In this document: positions 53,241 to 64,000 of the stretch, in pieces
How the letters are laid out: every line of letters begins with the position of its first letter
How positions within the stretch are numbered: the first letter of the stretch is position 1
NCBI GenBank assembly: GCA_015698045.1
Contig: BLAL01000011.1
Location: forward strand, 1,366,501-1,430,500
Length of the DNA stretch: 64,000 nt
Direction of reading: 5' to 3'
Origin: Rhizophagus clarus
Taxonomy: Eukaryota > Glomeromycota > Glomeromycetes > Glomerales > Glomeraceae
Translations under genes and position numbers: made by a program
Notes under the pieces: model-generated
The model's input: only the letters and a program-made list of their open reading frames with translations
What the model was told of the DNA's origin: nothing
Databases searched by the model: none

Positions 53241-53872
53241 TTGACCAAATAACGATTCTAAAAAAATGCGAATTGGTAAATTCACTTCGATTAGTTCAAT
53301 AGTTCTTGTCAAAACTGTCAATTAGTTATTTGGTAAATATTGCACAATTGTAATATAATGATCTAATAATTGCTTAATATTACATATCTTGGCAAGTAAA
53401 AACTGTTCTTTATTGAAAAAAAGAAATAGACGGACTTTTGTATATTCTTTGGTTTTCAATTGGAAAATTTTCTTTTTTCACTTACTTATTCAAACAAAAT
53501 ACAGTTTCGTTGTTATAGTTAGATATACTTTTTAAAATTGAGGACACTCTAATATGTACTTTCATTGTTAAATTAAAAAAGCCTCCCTGATACGACACCT
53601 AAGTCCTTCCTGAGTTTCGTATTCTTGTTTATTTTAACTTTGAAAAATCTCGCCTACGTTATTCTTCTTTCATTCCTATTCTCATGACTCAAAACTCACA
53701 CTAAAGACTTTTTAAAGCAATATATTCTTACGGACAGGCAAAATCGTGACTTGGTTTTAGACGTTACTTTGAAAAAAAAAATGCGTAATTTTAAAGTAAT
53801 CATCATGTGACTTTAATTACACAGATTTATGAAAACCGCAATAATTATGTGCATATACACTAAAAATATTCT
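53241..53872. other. Intergenic DNA downstream of the RAD5-like gene
   Basis: No gene or repeat recognised. Confidence 0.35.
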
Positions 53873-55954
53873 TTAACTACTACCTAATAAAATTTGCAGG
53901 GCTTCATTAACAATATTCAGATTCTCAGATCGCTGCTCATCAAAAGCTTGGAATATCAAGCCACATTTTTTTTTTTGAAGTTCAAACACGCGATCTTCAA
54001 TTGTATTCTCAATAAAAAATCTAAAGACAGAAACTGGTTGAGTTTGACCAATTCTATAAATTTGATCTATAGCTTGATCCTCAATACTTGGATTCCACCA
54101 AGGATCCATAAGAAAACATTGATTAGCAATAATAAGATTCAATCCCAAAGATCCACATTTTAAACTAATTAGAAGAACCTTTATTTCCGGATCATTGTTG
54201 AAATTATTTACAGTCTCTTCTCGCTGATTACGTGACATTTTGCCATCAAATCGAACAAATTTGACATTTGCATCTTTAAATGCAATTTCAATCAAATCAA
54301 GAAAAGATGTCCATTGGCTGAAGACTACTGATTTATCGTTATTTTGATTTAAAAATTTCAATAAAGCTTCAATTTTGGAACTTATTTTAAAATCATCTAA
54401 ATTTCTAATTTCTTCTTCTATTTGAATTATTGTTAATTCAATTAATTGATTCATATTAACTGAATTTTGGCATATCAGACAAGAAAATGGTTCATCTCCA
54501 AAACTAACTTTGATGCAATCTTTGTCAAATATATGTTTACAAGGAGTAATTGTAGGAGTTGTTAATGGTTTAGAGCACATATAGCAACTTTTATTATTAC
54601 TAACAGATATTTTCAGGGCAGCCAATTTTTCATCATTCATATTGCTATCAGCATCATTTATTTGTCTCTTACAAAGCTCTGTGTGATTGCAAATCTGTCG
54701 TAATCTCAGAAGCATTTCCAGAAACGTTACATAATTATATTTTAAATCGCCATTTCTTGATTCTTTCTAACTTCTAAATTGTTCTTTTATATTACTTTCC
54801 ATTTTATCATAAATCTTTTTCTCATCCGTCTTAAACTTAATTTTATGAGTATAGAAATTAATAGGAGGAAGACATACTATAGGACGTCCATTGAATTTCA
54901 TATCCTTTGTTCTACGAAGACAAACGGCTTTTATTAAGCTTCTAAAATTGTTACCATCTTTAAACTTTATTGTTTTGTTGTTAAATATGCTATTCCATAT
55001 TTCTAGACTATCAAAAGGAGTGAATTTTAAGAATTTAATTAAAGAATATATATCATTTAATTCGTTCATAATTGGAGTTCCTATAAGAATCCATCTTCTC
55101 TCAGTATCCAAATTACATACGGCAATACTTTGTTTTGTTGATTGTGTACGAATAATATATCCTTCATCTAAGATAACTCGAAGCCATTTAATGGCAAATA
55201 ATCCACTCCTTTCTTCTATATTTGATTGTGCAAGAATAGCATATGTAGTAATTATTATATCGTAAGTTTTAAGAAATTCTGGATTATTAATTCGATCAAC
55301 GCCATGAAAAACATAATAAGAAAGAGACCCTTTCTTAACATGCATGTTGATTTGGTCAATCCAATTTTCAAGCACACTTAAAGGAGCAACAATCAGAGTA
55401 GTTTTAGAATATGTGGAATCTAAATTGATTGCAGGTTTGGAAGCTATTAAAGCAATCATTTGTATCGTCTTACCAAGACCCATATTATCAGCGAGTATTC
55501 CACCTCTGGTAAGATTAGAGCGTGTTATTGTTGCAAACCTTGCTAATGTATTAAAGTAGAGTATTTTTTTCGTTTGATCCTCCTTTTGAATCCAGAATTG
55601 AACTTCCTCATCAATAGTTGGCTCTTTAGGGTGTTCATTTGATAACATCCAACCAAGGCCTTGCTTCTGATACAGAAGTAATTTCGTAATTAATATTTCT
55701 GGTTGTAATGCTTCTAGGAGATTTACTAGAAATTCAGTTTCTGATTGTGGTACCGAATTCACTTTTTTTGCAATTTCAAAGTCTTTAGGAATAACTTGTA
55801 ATTTTGGTAGTCCAACAACTGAACTGCTTTTGTTATTTTTATAAAATTTTTTAAGAGTATTTGATGTGTTATTATTAGAATTATTATTATTTTCATTGTT
55901 AACTCTTTTAATTCTAAATTTTGATAATCCTGTATTATTATTATTGGTAGACAT
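53873..55954 (-). pseudogene. RAD5/HLTF-type SNF2 helicase with RING, one in-frame stop
   Basis: Two long open segments, 55954-54770 and 54715-53873, lie in the same frame, separated by TAG at 54767-54769 and 17 open codons; together about 692 residues. Order: short N-terminus, SNF2 motif I (GGILADNMGLGKTIQM), motif II (VILDEGYIIR), motif III region (ILIGTPIMNEL), a C3HC4 RING between the lobes (CYMCSKPLTTPTITPCKHIF to CLICQ), then motifs V-VI (LISLKCGSLGLNL, DPWWNPSIEDQAIDQIYRIG). A RING inside the helicase marks the RAD5/HLTF/RAD16 group for DNA damage tolerance. No HIRAN domain. The ADE-to-ADN change in motif I and DEGH-to-DEGY in motif II, with the stop, suggest a decaying paralog; misassembly or readthrough are alternatives. 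Confidence 0.75.
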
Positions 55955-56798
55955 TTGAGATTTTATTTGAATGATTTATTATTTGAGAATATTTATAAAA
56001 AAAAATTATTTCTCATTAGTATATTAAATGGAAAAGAAATAAAAGATTTCAAATTATTAATAAAAAATATTCTTACGTGAGTATACTGTGGTAAAAAGTG
56101 TGGAAAAAATGTACTTACGTGCGTATATAAAAAAAATCTAATCTCGAATAAAAAAAAGTGTCATATCTAGATTACTCCGTATAAATAATTTTGAATTGTG
56201 TGATGCGTGATTCATCTGCGGCACCTGTGTGGTGACTGACTCGCAATAAATGGATTACTTTATTGTAGATTAATATTTTATCATTATGCAGCGTAGCATA
56301 GTAAAAAAAGAAAATCTTTTATTATATGCAATGCGGAAATATCAATGTTCAATACAGATTGAAATGGTTATTTTTATAAATCCCATGAGATCGACTTATA
56401 TAACGTCATTATATATAGCACGCTTTTTAAATTTGATTAAGATTAAATAATATTTAAAATAAAGTTCTTATAAATATTTATATTTATTATTAAAAGTTCT
56501 GCATACATTTTGAGTTTTAATAATTTATTTATTTCTCTATTTACTTACGATCGAATCGTACATATTTAAAAATCTATTTAATACAAAAGTTGCAATTAAA
56601 TTAATATATAGTCTCTTAAGAGGAATGAGGTAGTAAATATGAATTATTTATATATTTTTTCGATGAAAATTTAATAAAATTTTCAATTTATTATTATTGT
56701 ATTATTATTTTATAGAACTAAAAGATGCCGACTAAGAAAATAAAAAAAAAATAACATGTTCTGGATTAATTATAATAATGAAAAAGATATTTATCTCT
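55955..56798. other. Intergenic DNA between two minus-strand genes
   Basis: Promoter side of the RAD5-like gene and 3' side of the next. AT-rich, no gene, no clear repeat. Confidence 0.35.
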
Positions 56799-58539
56799 TT
56801 AGACTGCTTTTTCCTTTCCTTTACTGTTACTAGCTTTATTCCCTCTTCCTCTTCCCCTTCCCCTTCCTCTTCCTCTTCCTTTTCCTCTTCTCCGTTCCCT
56901 TCCCCTTCCACTTCCCCATCCTCCGCTTCCCTTTCCACTTCCCTGTCCTTCATTTTCACTATTATTACTACTATTGCCACCGTCATTATCAGTAACTTCC
57001 TTCTCCTCCTGCTGTTGCTTTTGAATACCTCTATACTCCTGCTAGGTATAATAGATTCCTTTTTTGATTATTATAAACCATCGTTCTGCACTTTTCCTAC
57101 TTGGTAATCGTTCAAATAAATTGGGTGTGAGACCGATTACAAGATCGAATATTACAAAACTTTTATTGCATATATTTCACAACTTGTTTATTCGCTCAGC
57201 TGAAGTTCTGTAGCTTCTCCATTGCCTTTGCGTCAGTTTTTCTTCAGCTTTTTTAAGAAAGTTTTCTAATATATCTTTAGCTTTTGAAGCATTCATTTCA
57301 CCAAATGATTTTGGCTCAGAAGCGACTGCTTCTAATGTTTTCTTATATAACTCGTGAAAATACGAGTATCTCTTAACGTTTCTTCTTCTTAATAATTCAG
57401 AAGTTTCATCTTCTGATTTTATTTCATCCAATATTGTAAGCATATCCTCTATTAATAAAGACATATTACCATCGTCTACTTTATCCGAAAAATTAATTCT
57501 TGAATTATGATCGTCATCAATGTTTTTAGTTAGGGAAATAGCTCCTTTTATTTTGGAGTCATCAAACTCCATTCCTTTTTCCAAATAATTATCATAATAT
57601 TCCTGTAGATTCTGTATATATTTTTTGTTATTGTAATTAGGTTGCATCATCGGGGGGTTTATTGGCAGACGATCTTAGACTGTTCTTAAATGATATATTA
57701 GCCATGCAACGGCTAATATATCTTCCTTAAGATTTTCATCATTAGCTACCTTTTCTTTATATAAAAGATTGATCCCTATTGTTGTATTATTATTGCTATT
57801 GTCTTCAGCAGGTAATCGCCGAAGTATATAGGGGTTATCTAGAAATCTGCTCTCTTCCATTTCTATAAACGTTGCTCAGGCATGTAAAATATCAGTTTTA
57901 CATCTAGTGAACCTGACAGAAGTACTGCAATCAATTTTTGTTCATTTATATTCAAAATTATTTTTTTACAATTGCTACCACTCATGCTCCTTAGAGCAAC
58001 CAACCCGTCTTTCAAAGTATTTGCGAGAATATTTTCTAAAAATTGCTGGACTTCGTAATGATCTTCTGAAAGAATTTCGATTGTGTCTTGAATAAAAATA
58101 AATTTGTAATGCGATAATTAATAACAGATTCTCATAAAAAAAGTCAGATTTTTTATATAATATATGATTCTATAGCTACTAGAATAATATATGTATATAA
58201 TAATATATATATTTTACCTTTTTCTTTCAAGTTTCCTACCGAGATTAATTTGACTTTTTTTGCTTCTTTACTTTCAATAGGCTTTTCGTCCTTCCTTTTC
58301 CTTGACGAACCTGCCATCACAATTTGTTCATCTGACGAACCTGCTGTCACAATTTGTTCTAAGGACAGAGGATTTTCTAATGGAATTATATATGGGAAAT
58401 ATTTATATTTGGTTCTTTTCCGGAAGATCTTGGAACTAAACCTTTGGTCCAATTCAGAAGGTGAATCACTTTCTGAGTTGGTCTCATTTTCTGAATTGGA
58501 TTTATCTTCAAGATGAAATGATGGCAAAGGTTGGGACAT
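56799..58539 (-). pseudogene. Orphan multi-exon gene with RGR-rich tail, several lesions
   Basis: Exon 1 (58539 to about 58222) encodes a Ser/Glu-rich start (MSQPLPSFHLEDKSNSENE) with a duplicated EQIVTAGSSD/EQIVMAGSS and a Lys-rich end, then a GTAAAA donor. Exon 2 (from about 58092) has HYEVQQFLENILANTLKDGL and LIAVLLSGSLDVKLIFYMPE. A one-base shift near 57873 is needed to continue into MEESRFLDNPYILRRLPAED (57860), then a TAA at 57675-57677 interrupts before DRLPINPPMMQPNYNNKKY. After 57177 a probable intron leads to KSAERWF, another in-frame TAG near 57048, and a Gly/Arg tail (GRGRGRGRGRGRG) ending at 56799. I do not recognise the family. Confidence 0.5.
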
Positions 58540-59114
58540 TTTAAAAATTTACGAAACCAGACAAATTTCTTGATTGTTTATTATGATGATTTTTCTGATT
58601 TTTTTGAAAAGGAATTTTATCTCTTTTTATATATATATTTTTTTAATTGTACTATATGATAAACACCATTCGATTAAATAATATGTGCTTTTATCGAGGA
58701 ATTAGTCAAAATCATGTAATCTTAGTGCTATAATTATGCGAGTAATTAAAATAATGATATTTTTTAAGTGACATGGAAGGCCGACACATTATAATATTTG
58801 AAGATCTGCAATCAATTATAAATATTACGCATGTAATTAGATATTTTTAAATGACATTACACAAGCACAGCACATAATTAATTATTTGACACACTTAAAA
58901 TTTTTAAGACTAAGACGCCTCTAGAATCACAAATATAACAATGGGAAATTCATTATAAAGTTGGAATGATTCTGATGTAGTAATAATATAAATATCAAAA
59001 TTGTAATTGGTTAATTCAGTTTACACAAAAAAATTTAAATTTTTCTTGCTAAATAAGAATCAAAAAAATAATAATACATATATCATTCTAACCAGAACAA
59101 TTGTTATTTACTAC
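58540..59114. other. Intergenic DNA, promoter side of the orphan gene
   Basis: AT-rich, with ATAATTATGCGAGTAATTAA-like words; nothing else recognised. Confidence 0.35.
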
Positions 59115-59570
59115 GAAGTTTATTGGATAGGAATCACGAAAAATTTTTTAAAGAATGGCATTCGAATGCCTTTCTTATGATAATTAATTAATAAAAAAAA
59201 AAGTCACAGTCACAAAGTTCAAATCACGAGAAATTTTTTTAAAGGATGGCATTCGAATGCCTTTCTTATGATAATTAATTAATAAAAAAAAAGTCACAGT
59301 CACAAAGTTCAAATCACGAGAAATTTTTTTAAAGGATGGCATTCGAATGCCGTTCTTATGATAATTAATTAATAAAAAAAAAGTCACAGTCACAAAGTTC
59401 AAATCACAAGAAATTTTTTTAAAGGATGGCATTCGAATGTCGTTCTTATGATAATTAATTAATAAAAAAAAAGTCACAGTCACAAAGTTCAAATCACGAG
59501 AAATTTTTTTAAAGAATGGCATTCGAATGCCGTTCTAATGATAATTAATTAATAAAAAAATCACGGTTTG
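59115..59570. repeat. Five 90-bp tandem repeats with a palindromic core
   Basis: The core GGCATTCGAATGCC, a perfect 14-bp palindrome, recurs at about 59157, 59248, 59338, 59428 and 59518 (period 90-91). Each unit also has ATAATTAATTAATAA and AAGTCACAGTCACAAAGTTC. Core variants (TGCC to TGTC) are few, so the array is young. An open frame across it is a by-product of 90 being divisible by three. Confidence 0.88.
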
Positions 59571-61020
59571 CGAAATTTATTGGATAAGATTAAAATAATT
59601 TTACCCTTGTATTAAACTAATTTTGACAATAGATTTCCAAAATTATTGAACCTCCATAATAAATTAAAAATTGCATCTATTTTTTCAATAAAAAAAAAAA
59701 TATTTTTTCTTTATTTAATATTCTAGGAAAACGGCCTGACGTAGAGAAAAAAAAATGACAAAAGAAAAAATTTCAACAAAAAGAAATCGAAATTTCTGGT
59801 TTCCAGATAATGTACCAAGAATTTCAAAAGCTGTTGAGACAGCTGGAGAATAAATAATTGCCAAATTAAACAACAAAACTGAGCGGGAGAACGTATATCT
59901 ATTAAAGTGGATCGATATTTTTTCAGAGCAAATTTCAAGCTAGGAAGAAAAGTTACATAAACTTAAATTAAAGTTTTATTTATATTTAGCACAATCATCG
60001 TCGTCTACACCGCGGCCATCACCCTCATCATCGTCATCTTTTAAAAGTATGGATGAGCACTTTAACACAATCAAGTCAGTAATTTTTTAGATATTAAATA
60101 ATTTTTTAATAAATTTCATTTTATAATTAATGAATAATTTCATTTTTAAGTAAAAGGTTTACTTTTTTGAAAACCATTTATAAATTTAATAAATAATATT
60201 TTACATTTATCTTGTACATATCATGTTTAAATATATTTTCTTACTAATAAATAATAATAAAAAAAAGTATTTGTAAAGGTTTAACTGGGGAATTTTCACC
60301 TGCCTGATAGGATATGAGGAAATTTTCACCTGATAAACTCTACGAGAATAATTGCTATAAGGTAGCATAGTAATCAAACCTGAAACTTGGTGTTATGCTA
60401 ACTACTCTATCATATGCAATTACTAGTAAAGAGAAATTTTGTTGATTTCATTTAATTATAAAAATTTACATGATTTTTGATTTTCATTAGCAGAATAATG
60501 ATTAGCAGGGGACTTTCCTCTGTAGTTACATATATATCCATCCTCTGCGAATTGTTGCACTAAATCATTTCTTACCAATTTCACAAACGAAAAAAAGGAT
60601 CGTTTAATATGATACGCTAATGTTAAAGACTAATTAATATAAATTAAATTATTTATGTTATAGCGATATTTAATTTAGAGGACTGGATATTCACGTATTC
60701 AGTTAATATTGTAATCTGCACAGATTCAGATATTTCAGTTAATGTTATCTGAACCCTGTTACCAACAATGATGATATAATCAAGTTGATTGCTCCGCTTT
60801 TTAATCAAAATAGAATCTATTTTGAATTTGAAGATACGATATGACCAAATGACCATAATCCACTATCATCACTTATTCTTGTTATATACAGCAAGGAGAG
60901 CTTGACACTGATTCAAAAATACATAGCAATTTTATTGTTTATTGTATTTTCATTTTTATGTTTTCTATCGCATAATAAACTAATATAAATAAAATAAAAA
61001 TGTAGTTAATTCAATCAATG
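59571..61020. other. Intergenic DNA with possible exon scraps
   Basis: 59745-59850 (MTKEKISTKRNRNFWFPDN) and 59995-60075 (SSSTPRPSPSSSSSFKSMDE, then a GTCAGT donor-like end) look weakly coding but cannot be joined. Nothing else recognised. Confidence 0.25.
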
Positions 61021-61029
61021 TTAAACAAA

Positions 61030-62820
61030 AATTGATGGAATCTTGGTCCCTAAATATTTTCCGCATATATCCTACAGTCATCTGTTTAAATTACGAAATT
61101 AGCTTCTTTAATATGCAATATGAAATTAAGTTTGATTTCTCCGTTTTTATAAATTAAAAATAGGAATTTTTGAACATAAAGACACGATATGATTAGATAA
61201 CCGTATAACTGCACATAATATAGTTGATTCAATATTGAAATCTTGGACCCTGAATATTTTCCGCATATATTCTATTAGATTATAAAATTAACTTCTGTAA
61301 TAATCCAAAATATGAAATTAAGTTTGATCTCTCCATTTTTCTAAATCAAAAATAGGAATTTTTGAACATGAAACACGATATGATTAGATTAACCGTATAA
61401 CTGCACATAATATAGTTGATTCAATATTGAAATCTTGGCCCCTGAATATTTTCTGCATATATCCTATTAGATTGCGAAATTAACTTCTGTAATGATCCAA
61501 AATATGAAATTAAGTTTGATCTCTCCGTTTTTCTAAATCAAAAATAGGAATTTTTGAACATGACAACACGATATGATTAGATAACCGTATAACTGCACAT
61601 AATATAGTTGATATATTGAAATCTTGGTCCCTGAATATTTTTCGCATATATCCTATAGTCATCTGTTTAGATTACAAAATTAGCTTCTTTAATATGCAAT
61701 ATGAAATTAAGTTTGATCTTTCCGTTTTTATAAATCAAAAATAGGAATTTTTGAACATGAAGACACGATATAATTAGATAACCGTATAACTGCACATAAT
61801 ATAGTTGATTCAATATTGAAATCTTGGACCCTGAATATTTTCCGCATATATCCTATTAGATTATGAAATTAACTTCTGTAATAATCCAAAATATGAAATT
61901 AAGTTTGATCTTTCCGTTTTTCTAAATCAAAAATAGGAATTTTGAATATAAAACACGATATAATTAGATTAACCGTATAACTGCACATAATATAGTTAAT
62001 TCAATATTAAAATCTTGGTCCCTGAATATTTTCCGCATATATCCTATTAGATTGTGAAATTAACTTCTGTAATAATCCAAAATATGAAATTAAGTTTGAT
62101 CTCTCCGTTTTTCTAAATCAAAAATAGGAATTTTTGAACATGACAACACGATTTGATTAGATAACCATATAACTGCACATAATATAGTTGATATATTGAA
62201 ATCTTGGTCCCTGAATATTTTCCGCATATATCCTACAGTCATCTGTTTAGATTACGAAATTAACTTCTGTAATGATTCAAAATATGAAATTAAGTTTGAT
62301 CTCTCTGTTTTTCTAAATCAAAAATAGGAATTTTTGAACATGACAACACGATATGATTAGATAACTGTATAACTGCACATAATATAGTTGATATATTGAA
62401 ATCTTAGTCCCTGAATATTTTCCGCATATATCCTATAGTCATCTGTTTAGATTACGAAATTAACTTCTGTAATGATTCAAAATATGAAATTAAGTTTGAT
62501 CTCTCCGTTTTTTAAAGTCAAAAATAGGAATTTTGAATATGAAGACACGATAACTGTATAACCGTACATATAGTTGATTCAATATTGAAATTTTGGACTC
62601 TGAATATTTTCTGCATATATCCTATTAGATTACGAAATTAACTTCTGTAATGATTCAAAATATGAATTTAAGTTTGATTTCACCGTTTTTTAAAGTCAAA
62701 AATAGGAATTTTGAATATGAAGACACGATATGATTAGAAACTGTACATATAGTTAATTCAATATCGAAATTCTAGACCCTGAATATTTCTTGTATATAAT
62801 ATCCTACAATCATCTTAACA
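61030..62820. repeat. Satellite array, 190-200-bp monomers with higher-order period
   Basis: The phrase GAATATTTTCCGCATATATC recurs at about 61053, 61253, 61445, 61634, 61834, 62025, 62214, 62414, 62603 and 62782. Monomers of about 200 bp carry the extra TAGTCATCTGTTTAGATTAC form, those of about 190 bp have TATTAGATT. Long forms at 61061, 61642 and 62222 are about 580 bp apart, so three monomers form a higher-order unit. Confidence 0.85.
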
Positions 62821-62925
62821 AGTTCATAACGTTAAAAAAAATGAACAAACGCAACAAATAAACAAAATGTATATCTTGGTTTTTATTTATGTAAGAAGTG
62901 TCACGTATTAATATTATCATAATAG

Positions 62926-64000
62926 TTTCTCATGATAGAGTTTGTGAAAACACCCTCCAACAAGAAGAGAGAGAAATAGAGAGGAGGAAGAGTGAAAGAA
63001 GAGAAAAAGAAAGAAGAGAAAATGAATTAGAAAGAGAAGGTAGAGAAAGAGACGAAAGAGAAACGGAAAGAAGAGAAAATGAATTAGAAAGAGAAGGTAG
63101 AGAAAGAGACAAAAGAGAAAAGAAAAGAAGAGAAAAAGAGAGAAGAGAAAGAGATAGGATGGAAAGAGAGAAAGAAGAAAGAGAAAGACACGAAGAAAGT
63201 GAAAGTGATCAAGATAGTAAACCTTTTTTTTTATATATTAATTTTACTCTTTTACTGTTTACTATACAATAAATGAATACTGATTTTTTTTTTTACTTAT
63301 AATGTAATATAAGATATTCCTCCTCAATTTGAGAAGATGACCAACCAACTACAAATTTGTAATTGGTTAATCGCTAATCAAGAAATATTAAATTTAGCCA
63401 ACCAAATGCTTACTGCGAAATCGCAAGATATTGGAGTTTCAAAGACTGCATCTTATGATAATACCAATAACGTAATATCATATGGAAAAATTTATAATTG
63501 GCTAATAGTGCCATTTCAGATAAGGAAACAATTAATAACGTTATATTATTATATATTAATAGGACAATTATAGGCTTTTTGACGAAGAGTTAAAATGTTT
63601 ATTTTTAAGAAGTCAACACCCTCCGCGTTCCACTCTACAACAACTCGTTTATAAAATATTCAACCTTGCATCATTCAAAAAAGAGGCCAAAAAACTGGTG
63701 CAAGATGCCAGTAAAAAGTTCACCAATTACCACAACAAATTTAACGAAGCAATCATATTGCTTGTAAAAGACATGCAAGGAACAAATAGGTAATTACTAT
63801 TTCATTATTAGTTTAATAATATAACATTATTATTATTCGAGTTTATATTTCTTACTATTCTAGGGAGTTCTCTGACCATGAGGTCAGTGAATATATCTCA
63901 GAGGAAGTAGTCGTTAAGAAAATACTACGACGTCAACTTGCCGTCATTGATGTAAACGAATTAAAAAAAATTAATTCGTTAGAAAAATTAATAGAATTTA
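62926..64000 (+). CDS. Unrecognised multi-exon gene, incomplete at window end
   Basis: Coding blocks with matching phases: about 62926-63216 (Glu/Arg-rich, EREIERRKSERREKERRENE, a long charged helix), 63314-63539 (IPPQFEKMTNQLQICNWLIA to FQIRKQLIT), 63574-63789 (LFDEELKCLFLRSQHPPRST to LLVKDMQGTNR) and 63864 onward (EFSDHEVSEYISEEVVVKKI), all with GT-AG borders. The first block has no in-frame ATG near its start, so a 5' exon is missing or lies before 62926, close to the satellite. The ER-rich stretch contains a 60-bp duplication (NELEREGRERD twice). No family recognised. Confidence 0.5.

Noticed and set aside
56778-57107. Plus-strand Ser/Pro-rich secreted-protein-like frame
   Set aside because: It is the antisense of the GRGRG tail; the minus-strand reading joins with upstream exons and ends in an ordinary stop.
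59184-59522. 112-codon minus-strand repeat protein
   Set aside because: By-product of the 90-bp tandem repeat.
60290-60430. Possible tRNA-like fold
   Set aside because: Could not form acceptor, D, anticodon and T arms in order; no TTC-type T-loop. No tRNA or rRNA was found anywhere in the window.

Overview
The window looks like a nuclear scaffold from a filamentous fungus with an AT-rich, transposon-laden genome. An arbuscular mycorrhizal fungus (Glomeromycotina, Rhizophagus-like) fits best: genes have many short introns, the host proteins look fungal, and LINE, hAT-like, Tc1/mariner, pogo and Polinton-like elements are nested in each other. The organism call is inferred from content; no database was searched.

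Layout. 1-2030: decayed pogo-like transposase whose stop codon was split by a Tc1/mariner copy. 2249-4604: MITEs and a Q/N-rich gene remnant. 5231-19405: a complete, compact Polinton-like element with about 613-bp terminal inverted repeats and a 5-bp target duplication. 19462-21268: small tandem repeat and a decayed multi-exon gene. 21330-34838: a full-length but dead LINE with a 16-nt target duplication, itself split by a 4.37-kb DNA element (22161-26532) that carries a Myb/SANT-like gene broken by a truncated retrotransposon. 34855-45500: nested non-autonomous DNA elements and minisatellites. 45527-58539: the gene-rich host part, with a small orphan gene, an IST3/RBMX2-type spliceosomal gene divergent from VPS34, a RAD5/HLTF-like gene with an internal stop, and a lesion-rich orphan gene. 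59115-62820: tandem and higher-order satellites. 62926-64000: the start of another multi-exon gene that leaves the window.

The main discovery candidate is the 14.2-kb element at 5231-19405. It has a Polinton/Maverick replication and packaging set: an integrase with a chromodomain, a protein-primed-type family B DNA polymerase, an SF3 (D5-like) helicase and an A32/FtsK-type ATPase. I see no double-jelly-roll capsid gene and no adenain-type protease. In their place sits a retrotransposon-like block: a coiled-coil protein, a Gag-like protein and a retropepsin-like protease, in overlapping frames that each step by -1, with an A-run slippery site just before the gag stop. A second short Gag-like gene abuts the left inverted repeat. 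The element also has four 19-bp dyads spaced exactly 53 bp apart, a shared promoter-like motif before at least six genes, and GC-rich foldback termini with a dozen GTAC-core sites.

Inferred logic: the integrase inserts the element; polymerase plus SF3 helicase copy it from the inverted-repeat ends; the ATPase may load DNA into particles built from the Gag-like protein and matured by the aspartic protease. All replication and integration reading frames are open, so the copy may be young and perhaps active.
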